Source: a virus
Virus record (IMG/VR): IMGVR_UViG_3300048780_000061
Location: 1 to 48,959 of that record
Direction: 5' to 3' (one strand)
Length of the DNA: 48,959 nucleotides
The notes under the pieces are model-generated. The model made no database searches, was not told the origin of the DNA, and saw only the letters and a program-made list of their open reading frames with translations. Of the stretch, positions 15,708 through 25,085 are shown in pieces (within the stretch, counting starts at the first letter, position 1; each line of letters begins with the position of its first letter). A program made the position numbers and the translations under genes.

Positions 15708-16730
15708 ATGCTAACGCTCGGACAGATTAAAAGCGGGCCATGCGGGAACATTGCCAGCGTGAACGTGCAAGACCCGCAGTTCACCGCCTATGTCAACGAG
15801 GCTGTCCAGATTTTGATGGATTTGGGAAGCTGGTGGGCGACGGTGGTTTCGATGCGGGGAATTGTCATGGGCGGTTGCATGACGTGGCCTCACAAGATTG
15901 AAGCAGTGCTCGCCATGAACCTGAATCATCGGGCGGAAAAGCTGGCGAACCTCTGGTATTCGTATATCCCGGTCAATGACAACTTCGCCGGAATGATTGC
16001 AAATCCAGGCTTCTACCGCAGTTGGGGGCCGGGGGGTTGCCATCACAACGCCGTTGAGTTTTCCGGTACACAGCCGATGTTCGCCGGGCCGACGCCAAGC
16101 AACCCGTTTCAAATTCAAGTCACCGCCGACAACCCCGCTGATTATGGAAAGCACGTCACAATTTATGGACTGGACACAAACGGGCATGAAGTTTTCTCCA
16201 ACCAATTTGACGGCACTCAAAACGCCATCATCCCGCAACGGGGCGTTCAACTGACTTTGGCCGCTGCTTCAACATTCACGACACAGGTATTTGCCGTTGT
16301 GACTGCCGTTACAAAAGACATCACGGCGGGCGATGTTCGGGCATGGAAATATAGTCCCACCGGAATCATGGGAAACCTGACGGCGGCATGGCGCGGGTCG
16401 CAGACCTCGCCGGAATTCCTTTTCAGCCGAATTGCCGGGGCGGAACATCACCGCATTTATTTCATGGATGCGCTGGTCAAGTTGGCCTTCGAGCCAGTGA
16501 CTCAGGATTCGGACATTCTTACTTTGGGAAACGAGGCGGCGATCAAAATGATGATTCAGTCTATCCGCGCAAGGGAAGCGGGAGATGATGACGCTGGCGA
16601 CAAGAAAGAATCGCTCGCCATCCGGCGGCTCAACATGGAGATGAGCAGCCGATTTCCTGATGAACAATTTGTAGTCGAAAACGAAACTTTTTCCGGGGTG
16701 AACATGAGCCGGAGAACCAGAATCTTTTAA
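15708..16730 (+). CDS. putative head-tail adaptor or neck protein
   Basis: 340 residues. The N-terminus (MLTLGQI followed by VNEAVQILMDLGSWWATVV) resembles phage adaptor proteins that sit on the portal. The middle is beta-rich (QIQVTADNPADYGKHVTIYGLD...), and the C-terminal helix (LTLGNEAAIKMMIQSIRAREAGD) is typical of gp11-like or neck proteins. It precedes two Gln/Asn-rich genes and the giant ejection protein, the usual podovirus order. Function inferred from position and sequence style. Confidence 0.6.
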   Translation: MLTLGQIKSGPCGNIASVNVQDPQFTAYVNEAVQILMDLGSWWATVVSMRGIVMGGCMTWPHKIEAVLAMNLNHRAEKLANLWYSYIPVNDNFAGMIANPGFYRSWGPGGCHHNAVEFSGTQPMFAGPTPSNPFQIQVTADNPADYGKHVTIYGLDTNGHEVFSNQFDGTQNAIIPQRGVQLTLAAASTFTTQVFAVVTAVTKDITAGDVRAWKYSPTGIMGNLTAAWRGSQTSPEFLFSRIAGAEHHRIYFMDALVKLAFEPVTQDSDILTLGNEAAIKMMIQSIRAREAGDDDAGDKKESLAIRRLNMEMSSRFPDEQFVVENETFSGVNMSRRTRIF

Positions 16731-16733
16731 TCT

Positions 16734-17414
16734 ATGACAAATTACAATATCGCCCCTACGCCAACGGCGGGGAATGGAGCCTTCGGTTTAGTTCCAGGAG
16801 CCACCCAAACCCCACCGTCTCTCTGGGAGCAACTCAACCAGAACGTGCCCAACTACGGCGCGATGACAACCAGCGCGACCGGCGACATTTCAGGCATGTT
16901 GAATGGCCAGTTATCGTCGTCCACGATGAACAACATCGGGAATTATGCGGCTTCACGCGGCGTTGCGCTTGGCCAGCCAAACAGTCCAATGTCCAATGAG
17001 ATTGGCATGGGATTGACCGGAACGACCACCGAAGGATTGCAGCAACAGGGATTGACTGATTACAACACGCTCACCGGCACGGCGGGAGGATTACAGCAAA
17101 ACCCCGCGCTGATGAGTGAGATTTCTCAGTCCAACGCGGTTCTCGGCTCGGCCCCAAGTCCATCGGATGCGGCGTCCTACGCGCAAAGTTTGTATGACCA
17201 ATATCTGAAAAATGCGAATCCGAGTTCATGGAGTCTCAATCCGGCAGGGGGCACGGGCATGATGTTCGGCGGCGGAACGGCATCATTGTCCAATCCATCT
17301 CAAGTTCAAAGCAGTTACCAAGGCATTCCCGGTCAGGCGGGTTCAAACCCGTATCAGGCCTATTCAACTGGCGGTTACGGGAATGATAATGTTGATATGT
17401 CGGGATTCTATTAA
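16734..17414 (+). CDS. Gly/Gln/Asn-rich virion protein
   Basis: 226 residues, low complexity, with repeated short helices (TEGLQQQGLTDYNTL, GGLQQNPALMSEISQSN) and a Gly/Ser/Tyr-rich tail. It occupies the place of the first internal virion (ejection) protein in podoviruses. The ATG follows a TAATCT leader only 3 bases after the previous stop, with no Shine-Dalgarno sequence. No domain recognised. Confidence 0.55.
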   Translation: MTNYNIAPTPTAGNGAFGLVPGATQTPPSLWEQLNQNVPNYGAMTTSATGDISGMLNGQLSSSTMNNIGNYAASRGVALGQPNSPMSNEIGMGLTGTTTEGLQQQGLTDYNTLTGTAGGLQQNPALMSEISQSNAVLGSAPSPSDAASYAQSLYDQYLKNANPSSWSLNPAGGTGMMFGGGTASLSNPSQVQSSYQGIPGQAGSNPYQAYSTGGYGNDNVDMSGFY

Positions 17415-17419
17415 AATTT

Positions 17420-18319
17420 ATGCAACTTCCGCCGTGGCTCAACCTGAATCCGATGGATTACCTGCAAGCGGCAGAGGCGGGCACTCGCGCCGGGGTGTCG
17501 CTGCGCCAAACCGCCGACAGCGAGAGAGAACGGCAGGCACGACAAGATTTGGACGAGGAAAAATTTGCGGCACAGGAAAAAGACCACCAAGAGGCTGTTC
17601 GGCGCCAAGCTCAGGCATTCTCGGCGGGACAGGGATTGCAGCGCGACAAGTTGATGGCCGATGTTTTGCAGGCAAGACAGAGGCGCGGCGAGGCCATAGC
17701 CTTGAATCAGGCCAAGATGGAGCAAGCCGCCACGCTCGCCGCCAACAGGAACGATTTAACGGAGCAACGCAACACCGACTTGGCAGCATTCCAAAGGGGG
17801 CAACTTGACAGCAAGAGCGACCTTCTGGACTTGAAACAGAAAATTGCCGAACTGAACGCATCCGGCAAAACGCCATTTCCTGAACAGGAAAAGTTGAAAT
17901 ACCTTTACACCCAACTTCTTGCCGCGAACACGGCGTTGCCAGTGGAAAAAGACCTCGACAAAAAAGGTGCGCTGGTCGGCACCATCAACGCCCTGAAAAG
18001 GCAGATTGCAGCACTCGCCCCGCCCGCTCCCGCCGCAACCAGCTTGCAGCAGACCGGAGCACCTGCATTGCCGGATGTTCCCGCCGCCATGCCGTCGCCT
18101 AATTTCCCGTCGAATCCTTTGGCCGATTCCAGATCGCCACAGGGCAATTATTCATCTCCAGAGTTTCAATCTTCGGCGGGTTCGTCGCTGACTTCCTCGA
18201 CCGGAACCGGACAGCCAATGCAGCTTCCAGAATCAAAGGATGAACTTGAAGTCGGACAACTTTATCAAACGGCTCGCGGGCTGGCGGTGTGGGATGGAAG
18301 AAAATTCACCACACAATGA
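17420..18319 (+). CDS. coiled-coil internal virion protein candidate
   Basis: 299 residues. Residues 10-150 are strongly charged and Gln/Ala rich with heptad patterning (QTADSERERQARQDLDEEK, then QRRGEAIALNQAKMEQ), so a long coiled coil. The C-terminal half is Pro/Ser rich and probably disordered, ending in a small folded patch (ELEVGQLYQTARGLAVWDGRKF) typical of phage internal proteins. Placed directly before the giant ejection-type protein. Role inferred. Confidence 0.6.
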   Translation: MQLPPWLNLNPMDYLQAAEAGTRAGVSLRQTADSERERQARQDLDEEKFAAQEKDHQEAVRRQAQAFSAGQGLQRDKLMADVLQARQRRGEAIALNQAKMEQAATLAANRNDLTEQRNTDLAAFQRGQLDSKSDLLDLKQKIAELNASGKTPFPEQEKLKYLYTQLLAANTALPVEKDLDKKGALVGTINALKRQIAALAPPAPAATSLQQTGAPALPDVPAAMPSPNFPSNPLADSRSPQGNYSSPEFQSSAGSSLTSSTGTGQPMQLPESKDELEVGQLYQTARGLAVWDGRKFTTQ

Positions 18320-18322
18320 GCC

Positions 18323-21300
18323 ATGAGTTCTTTCACCTTTGAAGAAGCCACTCAACCGCCTCCGACTGGGAATGGCGATGCTAAGGCGTTTTCATTTGAG
18401 GAAGCGCAACAGCCAATTGCCGCGCCTGCAACGCCTGCATCACAATCATTAGACAGTCGGCCAAAGTTGAGCCAGTGGAATCCGACTATTGGAGAACGCC
18501 TCAAAATGGGGTTGAGCGAGTTGGAGCAAAAACAACCCCTCAAATCTGTCGAACAGATTCCCGGCATTACCAGAAGTTTGGGTCATAGTGTAGTCGAATT
18601 TGCGAAAGCTTCGTTTGGTAAAAATCCAGAACATCCGTTGCCGCCTTCGCCACTATCGTTAATCGAAGTTCCATCAGGGGCGGATTTGACTAGGGACACC
18701 GGATTACCATCAACCATCACGGAAACTGCCAGCGCGATTGATAAGACAGTTATGGGGCTGGCTTCATTTGTCACGTCACCGCAAGGAGCGGAACAAATGG
18801 CGACTTACGGCGTCCCCGTGCTGAAACTTCCGATGGCGGCAAAGTGGATTTCTGACATGGTGAAGGGTGGCTATTTGAACGTCAAAGACGCCGTGGACGC
18901 ATTCAAGAAAGGCGACACCCAAAGGCTGCGAGACGACATCATCGGAGCAACGGCGAATTTCTTGGGCGCGATTGGTGTTGCTGGTGGAGAACACGCCAGA
19001 ATCAAAGACTATTTCAACAAGCTCGACAAACCGGAAGCGGTTGCTCCTCCTGCATCACGAGAGGCACCAGCCCCGATGAATGAGCGGGATGCTGTTTCAA
19101 ACATTCCAGCAGCCGCGCCTGTTTTGACCGGAGCGAGTCTGTATCCGCTGCCGAAAGGCGCACAGCCTCCAAAAGAAACGCCACCAGCGAAGCCACAGGA
19201 AGCGCAGCACCCCAAATCTACTGAGGACGCATATCGGATTGGATTGGCCATCAAGACGCCCGAAGAACTGGCCAACTTGAAGGCGCAACAAGAGTCTTTT
19301 GGCGCGGCTGGCCGAAAAGCAATGGCTGAAAAGAGAATCAACGATGCGTCTGGACTGATTACAACGGCGGGATTTTACCGTGAGGCTTACGAGGCCGCAA
19401 CGGGAACAGGAAGCGCGGCATATCACTTTCGAGACGACCCAAATTACAAACCCCCATTTCCTCAACCCGAAGTTGAGTCCAAAAACGCTTCGGTGGTAGC
19501 ACCGCAAGAAGCCAGCGGGGTGGCACCCGCAGCAGCGACACCACCGGAGCAATCTTTCAAACGACCATCTCCGCCACAGGTGGCGCAACCTTTAGCCTTG
19601 GGCGGTTCATCGAAACTGCCAAATGGCAAGATGGCTAAGAATTATGCTATTCCAGGATTTGAAGAATACCGCACAGCATTGCTTCCGCCCGAAGGAAACA
19701 AAGCCAAGGGAACAAAGGCTGGATGGCGCGTCGTCGAGGCTACTACCGGACTTGAGATTTCTCATCCGTATCTAAATCGGCTTGAGGACACCCCGCAAAG
19801 CGCGTTGGAGCAAGCCAGAAAGAAAATGCAGCAAGCTGGAAAAGAGAAGTTGGACGCCGCGATTCAAAAAAGCCTGAATCCTCCTGAACCAAATGCCGCA
19901 GGATGGGACAAGCCCGTTCAGGACATGACCACGGAAGAATTTAAGCAGCATCAGGCAGACTGGAAAGAAGCGCGAATCAGAAATCCAATGGCAAGCCAAG
20001 AGCAGCTTGCAAAATACGTTGCTGAAAAAAGAGCAAAGCAGCCCCCGACCCCGTCAGCCAAACCGCCAGCGCCGGAGCAATCTTTGGCTGCTGCTCCGGC
20101 GCAGGAGGGGGTGAAGGAGCCGTGGGAATACACCAAATCGGAATGGTCGAAATTGATTAAATCTGAATATGGGATGCAGGGTTTTCCAGACCTTGCTGCA
20201 AAACAGGCCACAGATGCAACGCACGCAAAGGAGGTTGCTGATGCGGTCAAGGCTGGCAAGCCAGTCCCAGTTCATGTTCTTTTGGATTATCCGAATCTGA
20301 TTCCAAAACCGAAACTGAAATCAAGCGCGGAATCTTTGCGGTCAGCATCTTCCCCCTCGCCATCCGTGGTGAAGCCGGAATTGCCAAAACTATCGTGGGG
20401 AACAACCATTCCGCATGATGGAACTGGAAGATATTCAGACTTGCGTGGAAAGGTTTCAGTAGGCGATTACGTTGTGGGTATGCGTTATGTCCCAGAAGGA
20501 CAATACAACCAGCAGGAATTTGGAAGGGTTGTAAAGGTCTTGAAAGGAGCGTTAGAAATTGAACGCCCAGATGGAACAAAAACGAGAATCTCATCTCAAC
20601 TTTCTCGCTATGAAAGACCTCAAGAATTGTCTGACGCAAAACAGGTATTTGAAGCAAACAAAGAATCGCCCCCGACCCCGAAGTCCGAGACGCCAGCGAT
20701 TGAGCCGGTTGCTGCAAAACCTGCCGACCTATCCGGCCCCGGAAGCCCGTCAGTTAGGCAAGGGCCGGATACTGGCGGTGGTTGGGCGGAAGGCGATGGC
20801 GGTGACGTTTACGGCATCGCGCAGCGCGTTCGTGAGGCTCGCGCAAAGGCTGGACAGGTTGCTCCCGTGGCATCCGGTCAGGGCGTCAGCGCGGAAGCTG
20901 CCGTTGACTGGGGACGTGAGATTTTGAAAAACGGTGGCGATGCTGAAAAGGCATTGCGCCAGTTTGAGTCTGACAAGAAAACTTCATTCGACCTGATTGC
21001 CGTTGCCCGCGCCAAAGGTGAAGAACTGGCCAAAGCCGCCCGGAACATCGAGGAAAAGTTTGGGACGGATTCAAAGGAATTCCGAATGGCTCAAAAAGCC
21101 CTGTCCGATTGGGACACGCGCACAAAGTCCATCCAAACGGAATGGCACAAGCAGGGCATGGCGCAACAGGGCGAGACGGACATTGACACTGGCTCATTCA
21201 CCGGCATTGCCCGCGCCGTGCGCGAAGTCACTGGCGAAGATTTGAACTCGGCACAGGCCAAGACAGCCAAACAGATTGCCAAAGGCGTTGCCGATGCCGA

Positions 21301-23416
21301 TAAAGCCGTTGAGCCGGCCAAGGTCAATCTGCAAACCGCCATTGACAACCTGACTGAAACTGGCGCACCGCGTTATAGCGACACCATCATCAAGATTGCT
21401 GAAAAGATTGTTTCCAGCCTCGACAAGCGAGCAGATGCCGCCCGCGCCAGAATCCGCGCAAGGGCTTTCACATTCTCAGCCAACATTGACCCGACCGTGT
21501 TGCGTGACGTGGCCGAAATTGGGGCGTCACATATCGCGCATTGGGGACTCGACTTCGCTAAGTGGTCAAAGGTGATGGTGGACGAGTTTGGGGACAAGAT
21601 TAACCCGCACCTGAAAACCATATTCGATGCGTCTCAAAAGCTGGTGGACGCCGAGGGTGACAAGCATGGGCCAAACGCTGAAACGGTCAAGAAAGCCGTC
21701 AAGAAAACTGGCGGCACAAAAGCCCCGACCGATTTGGCCGAACAGCAGAAGGTTTTCCAAGATTATCAGTCCGGCAAACCGATGACGCCGATTCAGGTCA
21801 AGACGCTCTGGCAACGTGCCAAGGACGAATACATTAACGGGGGCGATACCAACATGGGCGACACGGTTCACAAACTCGCCGATGATTTGGGAATCCCCGC
21901 CAAGGACGTTCTAAGCGGATTATCCCAGACCAAACAGGTCAAGCGGATTGCCGATGACGTGTGGCAGAAGCAGCGTCAGGCGCGATTGCTCAAACAGTCT
22001 GCAAAACGATGGGTTGAACACTCACAGGAAACTTGGCTGCAAAAGGTTTTGCCCGCGACGGCCAAGACGTTATTCACATTGAAGGTGAATATGCACGGCA
22101 CGGTTGCAATGGGGACTCACGCGCCGCTGGTCGTCGCCACTCATCCAATCGTGTTTGCCAACAATTTTGGAAAGATGTATAAACTCGTGGCCAGCCCGGA
22201 GTATTTCGAGATGCAGAAATCCGCGCTTGCCCGCCGACCGAATTACAATATTGCACAGCGCAATGGACTGGTGAATGACATGAACAAGATGGAGGATTTC
22301 AACGACCCCCAACTTGCTCAAGGTTTCCCCAAAATGGCCGCATGGTTTAAGGCTCAACTCGACCGGGTTCATCTTGGCCGGTTTCAGGGCATGGGAACAC
22401 GCGGTTATTCCGTCCTGAAAATCCTTCGCCAAGACCTTTTCGATCACGAATGGGACAAACTCTCTGAATCTCAGAAGTCCGACAGCATGGCAAAAGCGAT
22501 TTCCGATTCAGTGAACCACATTACAGGCGTCACAAAGGCTGGTGCTGGACAGCTTGGAAAAGCCGCCAGTTACGCATTGTTCGCGCCGAAGTTGGAAGCG
22601 TCCCGCGTGGCCGTGATGGTTGCCGACCCGCTCAAGGCGGCAAACAGCCTGATTAAAATGGGCAACATGACGGAAGCTGAGAAGTGGTTTGTTAAAAACC
22701 AGTTCAAAGAAAAGGCCAAAGTCGCCGCCGTTGGATTTGGCCTGTTGTTGGCCAATCAGCAGTTGAACAATCTGTTCGGGGACAAAAAGAAGCTCAATGG
22801 CGTTCCCGCTTCGCTTGGTGGCGGCGGGTGGAATCCGATGGCGTCCGACTTTATGAAATTCCGCGTTGCCGGGATGAACTTCGCCTGGGGAAGTCCGTTC
22901 CTGACAATGGCACGTTTGCCGTTGAGACTCTACCAAATCGGCGCGGGCAGTGGAGGTAAAACCAAGTATCTGATTTACCCGGATGAATCCATGTATAAGA
23001 CGGCTGGTTCGTATCTGAGAACACAGGCAAGCCCGTTTTTAAGCCCGATTATTTCCGTCATCACCAAGGGCGATTATGCCGATAGGCCGCTGCCTCAAAT
23101 CCCCGGCTACGGTGAACCACCGCCAGTTCCAAAGCGTCTCGCCGCACAGGGCGTAAAACCCTACACATGGCCGGAGTTTCTGTCTGACATCGTTTTGCCA
23201 ATTCCCGTTGAACAGGCGATGAATGACATCTGGCACAGCCATGAACTTTCAAATACAGAGCAACAAGACCACGCTTTGACCAAGGCGTTTGTCACTGGAA
23301 TCATCATGGCCGGAACAGGCGGCAGAGTGTCCGATGACTGGAACAAAGGCGAAACAGCCGCTCCGACAACTCGCCCGGCCGCCAACCCCTTCAAAATTCA
23401 AAAGCCCCGGTTGTAA
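18323..23416 (+). CDS. giant internal virion/ejection protein with polyvalent-type domains
   Basis: 1697 residues. The N-terminus carries two copies of a FxFEEAxQP motif (FTFEEATQP about residue 4, FSFEEAQQP about 24). A long Pro/Ala-rich, mostly disordered region follows with small folded patches, including a VSVGDYVVGMRY...LERPDG-like segment at about 705-765. The C-terminal 450 residues are helical; a YALFAPKLEASRVAVMVADPLKA segment resembles the large polyvalent protein-associated modules found in phage ejection proteins. No lytic transglycosylase motif was seen. By position and size it corresponds to the podovirus protein injected with the genome. It ends at a hairpin shared with the convergent scaffold gene. 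Confidence 0.7.
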   Translation: MSSFTFEEATQPPPTGNGDAKAFSFEEAQQPIAAPATPASQSLDSRPKLSQWNPTIGERLKMGLSELEQKQPLKSVEQIPGITRSLGHSVVEFAKASFGKNPEHPLPPSPLSLIEVPSGADLTRDTGLPSTITETASAIDKTVMGLASFVTSPQGAEQMATYGVPVLKLPMAAKWISDMVKGGYLNVKDAVDAFKKGDTQRLRDDIIGATANFLGAIGVAGGEHARIKDYFNKLDKPEAVAPPASREAPAPMNERDAVSNIPAAAPVLTGASLYPLPKGAQPPKETPPAKPQEAQHPKSTEDAYRIGLAIKTPEELANLKAQQESFGAAGRKAMAEKRINDASGLITTAGFYREAYEAATGTGSAAYHFRDDPNYKPPFPQPEVESKNASVVAPQEASGVAPAAATPPEQSFKRPSPPQVAQPLALGGSSKLPNGKMAKNYAIPGFEEYRTALLPPEGNKAKGTKAGWRVVEATTGLEISHPYLNRLEDTPQSALEQARKKMQQAGKEKLDAAIQKSLNPPEPNAAGWDKPVQDMTTEEFKQHQADWKEARIRNPMASQEQLAKYVAEKRAKQPPTPSAKPPAPEQSLAAAPAQEGVKEPWEYTKSEWSKLIKSEYGMQGFPDLAAKQATDATHAKEVADAVKAGKPVPVHVLLDYPNLIPKPKLKSSAESLRSASSPSPSVVKPELPKLSWGTTIPHDGTGRYSDLRGKVSVGDYVVGMRYVPEGQYNQQEFGRVVKVLKGALEIERPDGTKTRISSQLSRYERPQELSDAKQVFEANKESPPTPKSETPAIEPVAAKPADLSGPGSPSVRQGPDTGGGWAEGDGGDVYGIAQRVREARAKAGQVAPVASGQGVSAEAAVDWGREILKNGGDAEKALRQFESDKKTSFDLIAVARAKGEELAKAARNIEEKFGTDSKEFRMAQKALSDWDTRTKSIQTEWHKQGMAQQGETDIDTGSFTGIARAVREVTGEDLNSAQAKTAKQIAKGVADADKAVEPAKVNLQTAIDNLTETGAPRYSDTIIKIAEKIVSSLDKRADAARARIRARAFTFSANIDPTVLRDVAEIGASHIAHWGLDFAKWSKVMVDEFGDKINPHLKTIFDASQKLVDAEGDKHGPNAETVKKAVKKTGGTKAPTDLAEQQKVFQDYQSGKPMTPIQVKTLWQRAKDEYINGGDTNMGDTVHKLADDLGIPAKDVLSGLSQTKQVKRIADDVWQKQRQARLLKQSAKRWVEHSQETWLQKVLPATAKTLFTLKVNMHGTVAMGTHAPLVVATHPIVFANNFGKMYKLVASPEYFEMQKSALARRPNYNIAQRNGLVNDMNKMEDFNDPQLAQGFPKMAAWFKAQLDRVHLGRFQGMGTRGYSVLKILRQDLFDHEWDKLSESQKSDSMAKAISDSVNHITGVTKAGAGQLGKAASYALFAPKLEASRVAVMVADPLKAANSLIKMGNMTEAEKWFVKNQFKEKAKVAAVGFGLLLANQQLNNLFGDKKKLNGVPASLGGGGWNPMASDFMKFRVAGMNFAWGSPFLTMARLPLRLYQIGAGSGGKTKYLIYPDESMYKTAGSYLRTQASPFLSPIISVITKGDYADRPLPQIPGYGEPPPVPKRLAAQGVKPYTWPEFLSDIVLPIPVEQAMNDIWHSHELSNTEQQDHALTKAFVTGIIMAGTGGRVSDDWNKGETAAPTTRPAANPFKIQKPRL

Positions 23417-23424
23417 GCCGGGGC
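23404..23424. terminator. hairpin between convergent operons
   Basis: GCCCCGG at 23404-23410 and CCGGGGC at 23418-23424 form a 7-bp stem; the stop codon of the giant protein lies in the loop. On the minus strand the stem is followed by TTTTGAATTTT, so it is a better terminator for the scaffold operon than for the plus-strand operon. Confidence 0.55.
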
Positions 23425-23444
23425 CGTGAAATGATTTGGTGAGA

Positions 23445-24623
23445 TTATTCCGACTGGACAGCCTTTGTCAATCCTGTTCCCCAATCTTCTTCCGTGCCCG
23501 CGCCTTCCGCCCCGCCCGGTCGCTGGACTTTTCCGGGAGCCGCTCCCTTCAACTCATCAACTTGAGCCTGTAACGCCGCGATTTTCTCATTGGCGCGGGT
23601 CAACTGCATTTTAATCACCGGGAACGCCCCGACACGCTGCCGGACATGGGCATCGCGGAGAATCTTCTTCTTGATAAATTCGGCGCGATCTTTCGCCTGA
23701 ATCTGCGAGTCGAATATGGACAGGGCGTGTTTTCGGGCGTCGTTCAACTCGGTATCTTCCGGGTCGTTCTTGTAATCATCAACGGATTCGGAAAGGCGGG
23801 CGTTGGTTTCCTGCCATGTCTTGCCAACCGTTTCCCGTTCGGTGGCTTGAGTGGCGATTTCAGTGTCGGTCTTTTCCTTCCACTTCGCCCGTTCCTCTGC
23901 CAGCGCAGATTTGCGTTTGTCGTCAAGGTTGTTCAGTTCGTTGAAATAGCGCAGAGCAAGACCGGCCCCGGCTTCACCGAACAATTCTTTTGCCGCCGTC
24001 TGGGCACTCGCTTCGTCCATTGCATACAGCTTTTGAAAGTCGCTCCACGCCCCCTTGCGGGTCGTTCCGTCCTCGTTGGTGATTACAATGTTTGGAATGA
24101 CGGTTTGAGCCTTTTCTGCCATGCGATTGAATGGCTCGTCGTAATTCTTTTTGTATTCCGGGCTTTCCTGAAAGTTTGCCGCCCGGAGTTTCCCGGCCAA
24201 TTCATCTTTCTCTTTTTCAAGAGCGGTCAGGCGGGCAGTCAGGGCACTTGTGTCCTTGCCCTGCGACTCGAAGGATTTGATTTTGGCTTCCAGTTCCTTG
24301 ACCTTGCTGCCTGATGACATGGATTCAGTCCGCAACTGTTTGACTCGCTCGCGCAGTTCCTTTGGGGCGAGCTTGTCAATTTCATCTGGTGCGGCGGCGG
24401 GAACGACAGCAGGCTTTGCCGGGGCTGTGGCGGGCGCTGGTTTCTTCGGAGGCTCAAACGGGTCGTCGCTTGGCTCTGGTGCGGCGGCAGGCGCGGAAGC
24501 GGGGGCTGCCGGAGCAGGGCTGGCCGGGGCTGGACTTGGTGTGGCGGCGGGTTTGACCGGCGCGGGAGCGGCAGTTCCGCCACCCGCAACGGCAATGGGG
24601 TCGAGTAATAGGCGTCTTAGCAT
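23445..24623 (-). CDS. scaffolding protein candidate
   Basis: 392 residues. The first 90 are almost all Pro, Ala and Lys (disordered). Residues 95-370 are helical and highly charged with long coiled coils (ERVKQLRTESMSSGSKVKEL..., LTALEKEKDELAGKLRAA), the typical build of capsid scaffolds. The C-terminus ends in EEDWGTGLTKAV, nearly the same as the end of the 82-aa protein next to the major capsid gene. Scaffolds guide capsid assembly and leave or are degraded. The gene lies on the opposite strand from the capsid gene, 3.5 kb away. Confidence 0.65.
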   Translation of the reverse strand: MLRRLLLDPIAVAGGGTAAPAPVKPAATPSPAPASPAPAAPASAPAAAPEPSDDPFEPPKKPAPATAPAKPAVVPAAAPDEIDKLAPKELRERVKQLRTESMSSGSKVKELEAKIKSFESQGKDTSALTARLTALEKEKDELAGKLRAANFQESPEYKKNYDEPFNRMAEKAQTVIPNIVITNEDGTTRKGAWSDFQKLYAMDEASAQTAAKELFGEAGAGLALRYFNELNNLDDKRKSALAEERAKWKEKTDTEIATQATERETVGKTWQETNARLSESVDDYKNDPEDTELNDARKHALSIFDSQIQAKDRAEFIKKKILRDAHVRQRVGAFPVIKMQLTRANEKIAALQAQVDELKGAAPGKVQRPGGAEGAGTEEDWGTGLTKAVQSE

Positions 24624-24626
24624 GGA

Positions 24627-24905
24627 TTATTTCCCTTTCTTGGATTCTGTGGTTTTACGTTTAGTGTCGAGATTATGTTGCAGTCCGGGCTGCGGGAAAT
24701 CAATGGCAGGGGCGTCTTGATTTGAGAGTGTCAGAAGGATGTCTTTGAATCTCAAGACGCCTTCGCGCTGTTCGGCTGATGGACACGCCTCGAATGCCAC
24801 ATTGCTCGCGTAGAGCAAAACAGAATCGAACTTCGGGTCATTCGCGATTGACGCCCACCACTCTGCAAGCTCTTTGTGAGAGATGAATTGATTTTTTGAG
24901 TCCAT
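24627..24905 (-). CDS. unknown 92-aa protein
   Basis: Starts after an A/T-rich AATAATTT leader and ends 3 bases before the scaffold start. Residues 8-65 look like a helical folded domain (HKELAEWWASIANDPKFDSVLLYASNVAF...), with a basic Lys-rich tail. Position suggests a head-assembly accessory, but nothing identifies it. Confidence 0.6.
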   Translation of the reverse strand: MDSKNQFISHKELAEWWASIANDPKFDSVLLYASNVAFEACPSAEQREGVLRFKDILLTLSNQDAPAIDFPQPGLQHNLDTKRKTTESKKGK

Positions 24906-24908
24906 AAA

Positions 24909-25085
24909 TTATTTCGCTCTCTTTTTTGTTTGGCTGTTATCAGTCCACACAAAATTATCTTTCCAAATCCGTTCCAAAATTTCCGCAAGTTCTTTTCTTG
25001 TTCCTCTAAATTTACGATGTTTCTCATACCACTCGGCATGTTTGAAAAACTCACTTTTGGTAAATGTGTTTGGTAGAATGCTCAT
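24909..25085 (-). CDS. 58-aa charged peptide coupled to the glycosyltransferase
   Basis: Short gene filling the gap between its neighbours. Its ATG overlaps the glycosyltransferase TGA (ATGA), and its TAA is 3 bases from the next start. It is aromatic and charged in the middle (EFFKHAEWYEKHRKFRGTR) with a basic tail. No family recognised; the perfect coupling is the main support. Confidence 0.55.
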   Translation of the reverse strand: MSILPNTFTKSEFFKHAEWYEKHRKFRGTRKELAEILERIWKDNFVWTDNSQTKKRAK